Shown: positions 16,354 through 25,660 of the stretch, in pieces | Position numbering within the stretch: the stretch's first letter is position 1 | Layout: each line of letters begins with the position of its first letter | Origin: RYN-230 sp963837335 | Lineage (GTDB): Bacteria > Actinomycetota > Actinomycetes > Streptosporangiales > Streptosporangiaceae | Direction: 5' to 3' | Length of the DNA stretch: 64,000 nucleotides | NCBI GenBank assembly: GCA_963837335.1 | Contig: CAWINS010000074.1 | Location: 1-64,000, forward strand | Notes under the pieces: model-generated | Told to the model about the DNA's origin: nothing | Database searches by the model: none | Seen by the model: the letters and a program-made list of their open reading frames with translations, nothing else | Program-made: the position numbers and the translations under genes

Positions 16354-16749
16354 ATGGACGCCGTGTTCGAGCAGGTAGTTGACGTCAGGTGGCGGGACAC
16401 GGACGCCCTGGGCCACGTCAACCACGCGGTGTTCCTGACCTACCTGGAGGAGGGCCGGGACGCGTTCTTCATGCGAGCCTTCGGCGGCGAGCCTGATTAC
16501 GTGATGGCCCGGATCGAGGTCAACTTCCGCGCGGAGGTCCGCCACCCGCAGCGGCGGGTCACGGTCCGGCTGGAGGTAGAGCGCCTGGGCACCACGAGCC
16601 TGACCACCCGCGAGACGATCCTCACGCCGGACGGCGAGGTCGCCGCCGAGGCCCGCGTGGTCACCGTCCGCTGGGACCCGCAGGCCCGCAAGCCCATCCC
16701 GTTCAGCGAGCCGGAACGTGCCGGACTGACGGGCGTTATTGAACGCTGA
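16354..16749 (+). CDS. Acyl-CoA thioesterase, hotdog fold (4HBT-like)
   Basis: 131 residues with GGGGTGAG ribosome site. VRWRDTDALGHVNHAVFLTYLEEGRDAFF (about 11-39) has the catalytic aspartate region of 4-hydroxybenzoyl-CoA-type thioesterases, and IEVNFRAEVRHPQRRVTVRLEVERLGTTSLT continues the fold. Expected to hydrolyse acyl-CoA; chain preference unknown. Confidence 0.9.
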   Translation: MDAVFEQVVDVRWRDTDALGHVNHAVFLTYLEEGRDAFFMRAFGGEPDYVMARIEVNFRAEVRHPQRRVTVRLEVERLGTTSLTTRETILTPDGEVAAEARVVTVRWDPQARKPIPFSEPERAGLTGVIER

Positions 16750-16778
16750 TCGGTTCTGGCGGACGACCAGCGCTGCGG

Positions 16779-17699
16779 TTATCCGGCGAGCCGGGCTTCG
16801 CGCCGCAGCAGCGCAGGCAGTTCCCCGGGTTCGGGTGACACGCCGGACAGGCCGCGCGCGGAGAACCAGCGGGCCACGTTCGCCGCGTCCCGGTCCAGGA
16901 ATTCCGCGCCGCGCGGGTTGGCGATCACGTCCACGACCTGAGGGAGGTCGATCATGATCAGCCGGCCCCGGTGGACCAGCAGGTTGTACGCGGACAGGTC
17001 GCCATGGGCCAGGCCATCGGCGGCCAGCACGACCAGCGCCTCCACCAGCTGGTCCCACAGTCCGGCCAGCTCGCGGCCATCCGGGCGGATCTCGGCGAGC
17101 CGGGGGGCGGCGGTACCGTCCGGTTCTCCGATGAACTCCAGCAGCAGCTCGGTGCCGAGCACCTGCACCGGGTACGGCACCGGGACACCCGAGCGGTGCA
17201 GCTGGCCCAGGGCGGCGAACTCGGCGTTCGCCCACTGCCGGGCGATCATCTGCCGCCCGGCCGCGGTGCGCTGGGCCATCGCCCGGGTGTCCCGGGATTC
17301 GCGGACCCGCCGCCCTTCCAGGTAGGCGCTGTCACGCTGGAACATCTTGTGGTCGGCGTCCCGGTACCGCTTGGCCGCCAGCAGGCAGGAGCGGCCGCCG
17401 CCAGGCAGGCCGCGGCGCAGCAGGAAGACGTCGGCTTCCTTGCCGGTCTTCAGGATCCCCAGCTCGGTGTCAACCGCGGCCAGGTCGGTGACCAGCCAGG
17501 ACGGGTAGGGCTCGGGTCCCCGCTCGAGCGGCGCCGACTGGTCCCAGGTGGTCCACCGGTCTCCCTCGGGCAGGCCGTCCACGGCGTCGAGGGCGTCAAC
17601 GGCGGGCAGCGCGCGGCGATGCCGGCTGCGCTTGGCGAAGGTGGGTTCGTCGTCGTCTTCAAAGCGCCGCTTGCGGCGGCTGAAGGATGGTTCGGGCAC
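16779..17699 (-). CDS. RIO1-type serine protein kinase
   Basis: 306 residues. The RIO nucleotide loop TGKEADVFLL (85-94), the lysine in LLAAKRYR (K110), the catalytic HGDLSAYNLLV (232-242, D234, N239) and the metal-binding IDLPQVVD (D251) are present. The N-terminus (1-45) is highly charged. RIO kinases act in ribosome biogenesis in eukaryotes and archaea; bacterial members are poorly understood. Confidence 0.92.
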   Translation of the reverse strand: MPEPSFSRRKRRFEDDDEPTFAKRSRHRRALPAVDALDAVDGLPEGDRWTTWDQSAPLERGPEPYPSWLVTDLAAVDTELGILKTGKEADVFLLRRGLPGGGRSCLLAAKRYRDADHKMFQRDSAYLEGRRVRESRDTRAMAQRTAAGRQMIARQWANAEFAALGQLHRSGVPVPYPVQVLGTELLLEFIGEPDGTAAPRLAEIRPDGRELAGLWDQLVEALVVLAADGLAHGDLSAYNLLVHRGRLIMIDLPQVVDVIANPRGAEFLDRDAANVARWFSARGLSGVSPEPGELPALLRREARLAG

Positions 17700-17976
17700 G
17701 GGTGGTGCTCCTCAGGCAGGCGGTCAGGGCGGGCAGCATGAACTGCGAAACGGGCGCACGCATGATCAGCCCTCCTTCCGCTCGGCCGGCTGATCGCCGG
17801 CTCTCGGCCTGTGACCTTCGAGGCTGCCAGCCGCAGGCCGCCGGGGCAACCGAATTTCCCGCCCCTGGCCCGCCGGTGGTGACGTGGCGGACCTAAAGAT
17901 CTAACGTTCAATAACGCCATACCGGCGTGCTGCTGCTCGCCGCGTCATGTCGTTTCAATGAGGAAGGGCTGACCCC

Positions 17977-19116
17977 GTGGTGGATGTGCAAGGAACCTGC
18001 GACGCCCGGTTCGAGCCGGTCCGGGACGTGCTCGCCGAACAGCTCGGCTCGGGCAACGACACGGGCGCGAGCATCACGGTCGACGTCGACGGCCGGACCG
18101 TGGCCGATCTGTGGGGCGGCTGGTCCGACGAGGAGCACCGCACCCCATGGACCGAGAACACCATCACCAACGTCTGGTCCACCACCAAGACCGTCACCAA
18201 CCTCGCGGCCCTGATGCTGGCCGACCGGGGGCTCCTCGATCCGTACGCGCCGGTCGCGAAGTACTGGCCGGAGTTCGCCGAGAACGGCAAGGAGCGTATC
18301 GAGGTCCGGCACATCCTCAGCCACACCTCCGGCGTATCTGGCTGGGAGGCCCCGTTCACGACCGAGGACATGTACGACCGGGAGGCCGCCACCCGCCAGC
18401 TGGCCACCCAGGCGCCCTGGTGGGAGCCAGGCACCGCGTCGGGTTATCACGCGCAGAACCAGGGCCACCTGGTCGGTGAGCTGGTGCGCCGCCTGACCGG
18501 GAAGCCGCTGAAGGCCTTCGTGGCGCAGGAGATCGCCGGCCCGCTCGGCGCCGACTTCCAGATCGGCGCGGTGCAGGCCGACTGGGACCGGATCGCGCCG
18601 GTCACGCCGCCGCCTCCGCTGCCCTTCGACCTGGCCAGCCTGGATCCCGGTAGTCCCGTGTACAAGACGTTCACCGGGCCGGTGGCCGACGCCGGGGCCG
18701 CGAACACCCCCGCCTGGCGGCGCGCGGAACTGGGCGCGCTCAACGGCCACGGGAACGCGCGCTCGGTCGCCCGCATCCTGCGGGTGCTCGCCCTGGGCGG
18801 CGAGGCCGGCGGGGTGCGGCTGCTGTCGCCGGACACCATCGGGCTGATCTTCGACGAGCAGAGCCACGGCCCGGATCTCGTCCTCGGCGTGCCACTGCGC
18901 TTCGGGATCGGCTACGCGCTGCCCGAGACCGAGACGGTGCCCTACGTCCCGCAGGGACGGGCCTGCTACTGGGGCGGGTGGGGCGGCTCAGTCATCCTCA
19001 TGGACCTCGACGCCCGGACCACCATCAGCTACATGATGAACAAGATGGGACCCGGCGTGATCGGCTCGGACCGCTCGGAGACATACGTCCGCACCATCCG
19101 GGACTGCCTGGCCTGA
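17977..19116 (+). CDS. Class C beta-lactamase-fold serine hydrolase (EstB-like)
   Basis: 379 residues from GTG 17977, preceded by AGGAAGGG. The catalytic SxxK motif is STTK at 68-71, the tyrosine motif is seen in SGYHAQN, and WGGWGG near 328 takes the place of the KTG triad. No signal peptide, so it is cytoplasmic. Members are esterases or peptidases more often than true lactamases. Confidence 0.93.
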   Translation: MVDVQGTCDARFEPVRDVLAEQLGSGNDTGASITVDVDGRTVADLWGGWSDEEHRTPWTENTITNVWSTTKTVTNLAALMLADRGLLDPYAPVAKYWPEFAENGKERIEVRHILSHTSGVSGWEAPFTTEDMYDREAATRQLATQAPWWEPGTASGYHAQNQGHLVGELVRRLTGKPLKAFVAQEIAGPLGADFQIGAVQADWDRIAPVTPPPPLPFDLASLDPGSPVYKTFTGPVADAGAANTPAWRRAELGALNGHGNARSVARILRVLALGGEAGGVRLLSPDTIGLIFDEQSHGPDLVLGVPLRFGIGYALPETETVPYVPQGRACYWGGWGGSVILMDLDARTTISYMMNKMGPGVIGSDRSETYVRTIRDCLA

Positions 19117-19122
19117 GCTGAC

Positions 19123-19512
19123 CTAACGGTTCCTGAGGTAGCCGCCGGCGAGCCTGGGCGGCGCGCAGGCGAGCCAGCCGTCGGTGATCGCGTCGCGCAG
19201 CGCCTGGTCCGCTACGCCCGGCAACTGGATGAGCACCGCGGAATACCCGTCGAAGTGCGGGATCGTGAAGAACGGGCCCGGGTTCGCGGCGAGCACGGCC
19301 TCTTTCTCGCCGAGATCCTCGACGCGGACCGCGAGAATGGGCCCCTCCGGCGGGGTCTCGTCGCCGAACCGCCGCAGGTCGGCCTTACTGAACGGCCGTT
19401 CCCACGCGAACGCCTTCCCGGCCACGAACCACGTCCGGTTCCCGTGCCGCTGATTCTCAGTGACCTCGGGCAACTCCGCCGTCATCCGGGCTACGTCCTC
19501 GATAGTCGCCAC
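19123..19512 (-). CDS. MmcQ/YjbR-family DNA-binding-like protein
   Basis: 129 residues. VTENQRHGNRTWFVAGKAFAWERPFSK and FFTIPHFDGYSAVLIQL match the MmcQ/YjbR (CyaY-like) family. The family has a DNA-binding-like fold but no known function. Convergent with the serine hydrolase gene, six bases apart. A second member is at 62156. Confidence 0.88.
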   Translation of the reverse strand: MATIEDVARMTAELPEVTENQRHGNRTWFVAGKAFAWERPFSKADLRRFGDETPPEGPILAVRVEDLGEKEAVLAANPGPFFTIPHFDGYSAVLIQLPGVADQALRDAITDGWLACAPPRLAGGYLRNR

Positions 19513-19532
19513 GGTCCTAAATTACCGGCGAC

Positions 19533-19596
19533 GCACGTCACCGGCGCGGCACGTCACCAGCGCGGCACGTTACCGGCAGGGCGGGTCACTGGCGCA
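19533..19596. repeat. 16-base tandem repeat, four copies
   Basis: GCACGTCACCGGCGCG (19533-19548), GCACGTCACCAGCGCG (19549-19564), GCACGTTACCGGCAGG (19565-19580) and GCGGGTCACTGGCGCA (19581-19596). The last copy covers the stop of the FAD oxidoreductase gene. Probably replication slippage; a binding-site array is possible. Confidence 0.8.
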
Positions 19597-20695
19597 GCGG
19601 GTCGAACGGCGCGAGGTCGAGGCCGGGATCCAGGCCCAGAGCGGCCCGGGCGGCGATGCCGCCGGCGTACGGCCCCATGGTCAGCCCCTCCGCGCCCAGG
19701 CCGGTGGCCACGAACAGCCCGGCCAGGCCGGGCACCGGGCCCAGCAGCGGGCCGCCGCCGGGACCCGCCGGGCGGAAGCCCACCCGGGTTTCGGTGTAGG
19801 TGGCGGACCCGAGGCCCGGGGCTACGGTCAGGGCCTCCGCCAGTACCTGCGACAAGCCCGCCGCCGTCACCCGGTGATCGAAACCGGCGCCCGGCTCCCG
19901 GGTCGCGCCGACGACCACCCGGGAGCCCTCGAAGGCGAGCAGGTAGTGGCCGCTGGCGACGGGCAGGACCACCGGCCACTGACGCGTGTCCGCCGATCCG
20001 AGCGAGAGGTGCACGATCTGGCCGCGCTGCGGGGTGACCCGGATCACGACCCCGGCCGGCTCCACGAAAGACGGCGTCCAGGCGCCGGTGGCCGCGACGA
20101 CGGCGTCCGCCTCGATCAGTTCTCCCTCAGCCAGCACCCCGGCGGCCCGCCCGGCCCGGCACACCAGGGCCGCGTCGCCCGACCGGATCGTGGCCCCTTT
20201 CCGGCACGCCGCCCGGACCAGGGCGTCCCTGAACTTCCGCCCGTCTATCCGCGCTGCGCCCGGGATGAGCACCGCGGGCATGTGCGGACGCAACGGCGGG
20301 AACAGGCGCTGGACCGCGGAACCGGTGACGACCTGGACATCCCCCATCTCGGGGTGCCCGGCCCGCTGGGCCTCAAGCCCGGCCCGGACCGGCTCCAGCT
20401 CATCCTCATGGTCGGCTACCACGATCGCGCCGGACTGACGGTAGGAGACATCCCCCTCGCCGAGGTCCGCGAGTTCGGCCACCAGCGCGGGGTAGGCCCG
20501 CGCCGCGGCACAGGCGAAGTCGTATCCCCCGGGATCGTCCACGCCGGAAGTCCAGGGGCAGATGATTCCCGCGCCGGCCGCGGTCGCCTGGCCGGGCCAC
20601 CCCGCATCGATCAGGGTGACCTCCGCCCCCAGGCTGCTCGCCGCGTAGGCACAGGCACTTCCCACGATTCCGGCGCCCACCACGATCAGCCGCAT
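19586..20695 (-). CDS. FAD-dependent oxidoreductase (DAO/glycine-oxidase family)
   Basis: 369 residues. GAGIVG (7-12) is the Rossmann FAD motif, AATGAWTPSFVEP is the second nucleotide-binding segment and TGLGAEGLTMGPYAGGIAA the C-terminal FAD contact of D-amino-acid dehydrogenase and glycine/sarcosine oxidase relatives. Substrate probably a small amine or amino acid. No ThiO context genes are nearby. Confidence 0.92.
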   Translation of the reverse strand: MRLIVVGAGIVGSACAYAASSLGAEVTLIDAGWPGQATAAGAGIICPWTSGVDDPGGYDFACAAARAYPALVAELADLGEGDVSYRQSGAIVVADHEDELEPVRAGLEAQRAGHPEMGDVQVVTGSAVQRLFPPLRPHMPAVLIPGAARIDGRKFRDALVRAACRKGATIRSGDAALVCRAGRAAGVLAEGELIEADAVVAATGAWTPSFVEPAGVVIRVTPQRGQIVHLSLGSADTRQWPVVLPVASGHYLLAFEGSRVVVGATREPGAGFDHRVTAAGLSQVLAEALTVAPGLGSATYTETRVGFRPAGPGGGPLLGPVPGLAGLFVATGLGAEGLTMGPYAGGIAARAALGLDPGLDLAPFDPLRQ

Positions 20696-20763
20696 GCGGT
20701 TCTCCTCCCGGAACGATCTCCCCGGGAATCCTCCCGCGTGTGGCTCACCGGAAACCTGCCCGC

Positions 20764-21155
20764 TTACGATGCCGTGGCCGGCGGGCGCCCATGAGCCGGG
20801 GACCGGTCATCGAACAACAGCAGCCACGCCACGTTGAAGCCCAGGAATACCAGAATGGTCAGCAGAATGGCCTCGGTGCGCAACACGGCCAATCCGCCCC
20901 TAAAGGCCAGGACCCCGATCAGGACATAAATGATGATCGCGGCAATATACGCGGCGAGACCCAGCTGATCGGGGCCAGCGGCTGCTGGCTCAGCAGCACC
21001 GGCCGCAGGGCGAAGTGCAGCGCGACGCCGTAGGAGCGCCTGCGGTGCACCGCGCTCCCCTGCCACTCACGCAGCCGGATCTGCACGACGACGAGCCACA
21101 GCCCCAGCAGGGCAAAACAGGCCGGTGAAAATGCACCATAAAAGACATCTAGCAT
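20764..21155 (-). CDS. Small four-helix membrane protein (frameshifted)
   Basis: The start MLDVFYGAFSPACFALLGLWLVVVQIRLREWQG is in one frame and DQLGLAAYIAAIIIYVLIGVLAFRGG with a final hydrophobic helix is in another. Restoring one base in the G4 run 20971-20974 joins them into 130 residues. Reads as a conserved-looking membrane protein without a family I can name; the break looks like a base-calling error. Confidence 0.6.
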
Positions 21156-21392
21156 GAAATCCCCTCCCCCACCCGGGACGCCAGCCGATCGGGGCGTAAC
21201 CGGGGCCCATTGCCGCCATAATCGGCCAGCAATCCCGCGGGCGCTAGCCCATTTCCCGGACTATTAACAAAAAAGGGAGAGTCGTATGGATGCGGCGTAT
21301 GCCGCACCCGCCTCCGGCCGAGGGCGCCTCACCGCCACCCGCCAGACCGGCGGCGCGGCTGGCCGGGGCGGGCTGGCCGTCCGGCCGGCGCC

Positions 21393-21482
21393 TCAGGTAC
21401 CCCGAGCGGACGGCCCCAGGGTGGCCGCTCCAGCAGCCGCGAGAGCCAGAGTGAGAAGTAACCAGCCAATGTCCTGTCGCAT
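21393..21482 (-). CDS. Possible 29-residue membrane peptide
   Basis: ATG 21482 follows GGAAAGG with five bases spacing. The peptide has a charged start (MRQDIG), one hydrophobic helix (WLLLTLALAAAGAA) and a short polar end. A short GC hairpin followed by a T6 run on the minus strand (21278-21305) lies downstream. A competing 73-codon frame on the plus strand from 21286 also has a ribosome site, so the call is tentative. Confidence 0.35.
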   Translation of the reverse strand: MRQDIGWLLLTLALAAAGAATLGPSARGT

Positions 21483-21555
21483 GACCGCCTTTCCGCGCAC
21501 AATCTAGGCGCCGTTTCCGGACGCAGGCGTCCGGCCCTACACCACGGAGGGACGC

Positions 21556-22013
21556 ATGACGCAGACCACGATCCAGGGTGGGCACGGTGACCTGCCGGTG
21601 TACCTGGCCACGCCGGCGGGCCCGCCACCCTGGCCGGGCGTGGTGGTCATCCACGACGCCATGGGCATGAGCCAGGATGCGCGCAACCAGGCCGACTGGC
21701 TGGCCAGCGAGGGCTACTTGACCGCCGTGCCCGACCTGTTCGCCTGGGGCAGCACGCTGACCTGCGTGCGGGCCGCGTTCGGCGACATGAGGCGGCGGCT
21801 GGAGAGCGCACTGACCGACGCGGGGGTCGTCCACGACGTCAAGGAGTACCCGGCCGGCGGCCACGGGTTCCTCAACGACCGCCAAGCCGCTGGCGACCCG
21901 ATTCCGCTGATGGTCAGGGCCATGACGCCCGTGCTGGGCTTCGGCCCGAGCAGGCGTCCGCCGAGGACGCGCGCAGGCGCATCATCGAGTTCTTCGGCAC
22001 CCACCTGGCCTGA
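21556..22013 (+). pseudogene. Dienelactone hydrolase family, internally deleted and frameshifted
   Basis: The N-terminus (GDLPVYLATPAGPPPWPGVVVIHDAMGM, DLFAWGSTLTCVRAAFGDM) and C-terminus (ALTDAGVVHDVKEYPAGGHGFLND with the catalytic histidine) match dienelactone hydrolases. The middle 80-90 residues are missing in frame, including the nucleophile elbow and aspartate. A further one-base loss near 21948 shifts the end; correcting it gives EDARRRIIEFFGTHLA and a stop at 22013. Without its nucleophile the product cannot be catalytic. Confidence 0.8.
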
Positions 22014-22062
22014 ACAGCACGCGGCCCGCCAGTCAGTGGCCGGGCCGTAGCTGGCCCGCCAG

Positions 22063-22740
22063 TCAGTACGTGGCCCGGCCGCCACTCAGGTCATACACGG
22101 CGCCGGTCGAGAAACTGCATTTGTCCGAGGCCAGCCAGGCCACGAGTTCCGCGACCTCCTCGGGCCGCCCCAGCCGGTGCATCGGGATGAGGCTGGTCAT
22201 GTACTCCAGCACCTCGGGCGTGTTGGCGGCGTTCATCGGCGTCTCGATGACCGCGGGCGCGATCGCGTTGACGAGCACCCCGCTGGTGGCCAGTTCCTTG
22301 CCCAGCGACTTGGTCATCCCGATCACGGCGGCCTTGCTGGCCGAGTAGGCCCCGAGCCGGGGATTGCCGTCCTTGCCCGCCATGCTGGCCAGGTTCACGA
22401 TCCGGCCCCAGCCCCGGTCCCGCATGCCGGGCACGACGGCGCGGCACAGGTGGAACGTGCCGGTCACGTTGACCGCGAATGTCGCCGCCCACTCCTGGTC
22501 GCTGACCTCCCATAGCGGCTTGTTGGGACCGACGATGCCCGCCGAGTTGACCAGGATGTCCACCGGGCCGATCGCCTCGATGGCCGCGCCGACCGCCGCG
22601 GGGTCGGTCACGTCGGCCACCACGTCCGCGTCCCCGGACACATCCAGGGTGACCACGGTGATCCCGTCCTGGCCGAGCCGCTGCGCGCTGGCCCGCCCGA
22701 TGCCGCTGGCTCCGCCGGTGATGACAGCTGTACGGGACAT
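22063..22740 (-). CDS. SDR-family oxidoreductase (FabG-like)
   Basis: 225 residues. TGGASGIG near the N-terminus, NSAG in place of NNAG, the catalytic S in LASMAG and YSASK are all present; DLSGG close to the end is typical of FabG-like dehydrogenases. Acidic residue after beta2 (LDVSGD) suggests NAD preference. Divergent from the zinc dehydrogenase at 22851. Confidence 0.92.
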   Translation of the reverse strand: MSRTAVITGGASGIGRASAQRLGQDGITVVTLDVSGDADVVADVTDPAAVGAAIEAIGPVDILVNSAGIVGPNKPLWEVSDQEWAATFAVNVTGTFHLCRAVVPGMRDRGWGRIVNLASMAGKDGNPRLGAYSASKAAVIGMTKSLGKELATSGVLVNAIAPAVIETPMNAANTPEVLEYMTSLIPMHRLGRPEEVAELVAWLASDKCSFSTGAVYDLSGGRATY

Positions 22741-22850
22741 GGTCTTCCTTCCGTAGCGGGCAGGCACGATCAACGAGAACGTTAGGATCGCAGCATCCGG
22801 CGCGCAGGCGGCATTCGCCGTGGCCGCCGCCGGATCCGGGAGGGCGGGGC

Positions 22851-23863
22851 ATGCGGGCGTTCGTACTCACCGGCCCGCGCCAGTTCGCCGTGGCCGAGGT
22901 CGAGCCGCCCGTAGCCGCACCCGGCCAGGTCGTGGTGGACGTCGAACGCGCCGGGGTGTGCGGTACCGACGTCGAGTTTTTCACCGGCCACATGGCGTAC
23001 CTGCATCAGGGCCACGCGACGTACCCGATGCGGCTCGGTCACGAATGGTGCGGTGCCGTGTCCGCGGTCGGCGCCGGGGTGGATCCGGCCTGGGCGGGCC
23101 AGCGGGTCACCGGCGACACCATGCTCGGCTGCGGCCGCTGTCACCGCTGCCGCAGCGGCCGGCAGCATGTCTGCGAGGAACGCTTCGAGATCGGGGTCCG
23201 GGGTGGCTGGCCCGGCGCCCTGGCGGAGCAGGTGCCGGTGCCGGTCACGGCGCTGCGCGTGCTGCCGGACAGCGTCGGCGCGACAGCCGGGGCGATGGTC
23301 GAGCCGGCCGGCAGTGCCCTGCGGGCCGTTCAGGCTGCCGCCCTGGCGCCAGGCGACACGCTCCTGGTCCTGGGCGCGGGCACGATCGCCCTGCTGGTGG
23401 CCCAGTTCGCGCTGGCGCACGGGGCCGTGGTCCACGTCCTGGGCCTGACCCAGCCGTCGCTGGACTTCGCGCGGACGCTGGGCGTGCACGGCGCGTGGAC
23501 CGCGGCCCAGCTGCCCCCGGTCCCGCTCGACGCGATCATCGACTGCTCCACCGGCACCGGGCTCCCGGCCCTGGCCCTGGACCTGATCGAGCCGGGTAAG
23601 CGGATCGTGTTCGTGGGCCTGTCCGCGGAGCCCAGCCTGATCGACACCCGCGCCATGGTGCTCAAGGACGTCACCGCGGTCGGGATCCTCAGCGCCTCCC
23701 CCGCGCTCGACGGCGTGATCGAGCACTACGCCGCCGGATCCGTGGACCCGGGCCCGCTCGTGGCGGCCACCGTCGGGCTCGACCAGGTCGGCGACGTCCT
23801 GGCCGGCTCCGCCCGGCTGGAGCAGGCCCCGGGCCGAAGATCCTCGTCGATCCCCGGCGCTGA
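22851..23863 (+). CDS. Zinc-dependent medium-chain dehydrogenase (frameshifted near the end)
   Basis: Catalytic zinc ligands C37 and H64-E65 and the structural site C94, C97, C100, C108 are intact. The nucleotide site is VLGAGTIALLVA. After about residue 319 the frame breaks; restoring a base near 23809 gives GPGPKILVDPRR and a stop at 23863 (337 residues), the usual family ending. As sequenced the frame runs on to 23924. Alcohol or polyol substrate unknown; divergent partner of the SDR gene. Confidence 0.88.
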
Positions 23864-24032
23864 GCACCGGGCCGAGCCGACGTGGTGGGCACCGGCGGGG
23901 CCCGGCCGGGCTCAGGAATCTTGATGGGCACAGTTATGACTTGCCCCCCCCGGCCTTTTGTGAGACAGTCGTCCAGATCGCGGCAGTTTGCAGTTCGCAC
24001 CCCGCTGGCACTACTCGCTGCCACCTTGTTCC

Positions 24033-24058
24033 CGGCTTAACCATCTTCGGTTAAGCCG
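24033..24058. terminator. Hairpin between dehydrogenase and lamin-tail gene
   Basis: CGGCTTAACC (24033-24042) pairs perfectly with 24049-24058 around ATCTTC. It lies 170 bases after the dehydrogenase end and only 22 bases before the secreted protein start, so it could equally be part of that gene's leader. Confidence 0.5.
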
Positions 24059-24079
24059 CGATTCTAAATTGGGGGATCA

Positions 24080-24532
24080 ATGCGTTACAGCACTGCACTC
24101 ACCGCCCTTTTTGGATCCGCCTCGCTTATAGTTCCGTTCGCGGTGAGCGCGCAGGCGGCAACGGCGGGTCAGATCCAGTTCCGCCTGATTCAGTACAACA
24201 CGCCGGGACCAGATCTTCCGGTGACAAATTCTAAGCTCAACCAGGAGTTCGTCACTCTCAAGAACACTGGCACGACCAGCCGTAACCTGACTGGGTGGAC
24301 GGTGGAGGACCTGGCTGGCCATGTCTATACGTTCGGCAGATTCACCCTCAAAGCCGGCGCCAAGGTGGTCATTCACACAGGCAGCGGGACGAACAATTCA
24401 ACCAACCGCTACTGGAACCACGGCTACTACATATGGAACAACACCGGGGACAAGGCTAAGTTGCATACCGCCGCTGGCCGGTGGAAAGACTCATGCTCCT
24501 GGGGTGACGGCGGAGGCTCCCTGTATTGCTGA
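24080..24532 (+). CDS. Secreted lamin-tail-domain protein
   Basis: 150 residues. A signal peptide (MRYSTALTALFGSASLIVPFAVSAQAA) with cleavage after about 26-27 is followed by a single lamin tail domain: QEFVTLKNTGTTSRNLTGWTVEDLAGHVYTFGRFTLKAGAKVVIHTG and DKAKLHTAAGRW. It ends in an SC...YC pair that could form a disulfide. Bacterial LTDs are extracellular adhesive or scaffold modules. The gene is lower in GC than its neighbours and has a GGGGGATCA ribosome site. Confidence 0.92.
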   Translation: MRYSTALTALFGSASLIVPFAVSAQAATAGQIQFRLIQYNTPGPDLPVTNSKLNQEFVTLKNTGTTSRNLTGWTVEDLAGHVYTFGRFTLKAGAKVVIHTGSGTNNSTNRYWNHGYYIWNNTGDKAKLHTAAGRWKDSCSWGDGGGSLYC

Positions 24533-24573
24533 CCTCCCGGTAATGGCCCAGCAAGAAAGCTCACGGGTCTTTT

Positions 24574-25561
24574 CTATCGTCCCGGGTCCTTGAGCCGGCT
24601 GAGCGCCCGGCGGGCCTTCTGCTGGGCGTTCTGTGTTTCGCGGACCCGGCGCCGGGTCGCGGTGAGCCGGCGGCGGGCCTCGTCCAGCTGGTCCTCGAGT
24701 CCCCAGACCTTGTCCTGCTCGTCGCGCTCGTCCTGGGCCGCCTGGTCCGCCGCCCGGCTGGCCTCGGCGGCCAGCTTGTTCCGCGTCGGCGATGACCTGC
24801 CGCCGCTCCTGCGCCGCCCGCGCCTTTTCCGCCGCTCTGGCTTCCTCAGCGGCCTTCGCCTCGGCCGCGGCCTTCGCGTCCCGCGCGGCCCTGGCTTCCT
24901 CCGCGGCCCGGGCTTTGCCGGTGGGCTTGGCCCCGCCAGCCGCCTTCGGCTGGTCAGCAACCTTCCCCGGCTGAGCTGGCCGGGTCTTCCCGGCCGCCCG
25001 TGGTCGCTGCGGGACCACAGCCGTCCCGGCTGTCTCTCCGGAGGCTTTCGCGGGCGGCGGGACCAGGGCCAGCCCGGGCAGCCCGGGACTGAAATCAGCG
25101 CGATGGACCGGTCGCAGCAGCGTCCCCGCGGCCAGTTCGCGGGCGACCTGCGGGTCGGCCACGGCCGCGGCAAAGGTGGCGGTGAGGTCTTCCCGCAACG
25201 CCGCCGACGGGGCCTCCTCGCCGGCCTGCTGCAGCGTCTGCCGGATGAGGGTGTCAACCAGCCGCCGCCGCGCCTGCGACAGTTCGCGGATTCTCGTCCC
25301 GTCGAGCGCAGCCGCGGCGGCGCGCAGCTCATCGCCGAGCTCGACGAGCTGGTCGGCCACCCCGGGGTCGGCGCGGAGCAGCTGGTTGATCATCCAGGCC
25401 GGCCTGGTGGGCTTGCGCAGGCCGGCGATCTCCTTGGCCGCGGGGCGGTCACCGGCCGCCCGGGCCTGGGCGGCCAGCGCGCTGCGGCGCTCGGTAAAGC
25501 CCTCCGGATCCGAGCCGTACAGCTCGGCGGTGGCCTCACCCACGAAATCGGTACCGCTCAC
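24574..25561 (-). CDS. Coiled-coil protein, conserved in actinomycetes (frameshifted)
   Basis: GTG 25561 gives SGTDFVGEATAELYGSDPEGFTERRSALAAQARAAGD and KEIAGLRKPTRPAWMINQL, then an alanine/lysine/glutamate-rich helix. Removing one base near 24777-24783 connects DAE to KLAAEASRAADQAAQDERDEQDK and a C-terminal coiled coil ending ALSRLKDPGR (328 residues). Such proteins are widespread in actinomycetes but uncharacterised. The part before the break is well ordered, so consensus error is likely. Confidence 0.7.
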
Positions 25562-25660
25562 CCCTTCATCGTTCCCCGCGCCCGCACGCCTCACCACTAC
25601 TGGCGTGACCCGCCCCGCGCCGCCCGGTCCGCACCTCTGGACGGCGCGGGGAAGGAGTAA

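Noticed and set aside
19533..19596. CRISPR or phage attachment repeats
   Set aside because: Four adjacent 16-mers without spacers, no cas or integrase genes nearby.
21286..21507. 73-codon plus-strand frame with a ribosome site
   Set aside because: Composition is R/A/P-rich without pattern, and the opposite strand has a better small membrane peptide; left uncalled.
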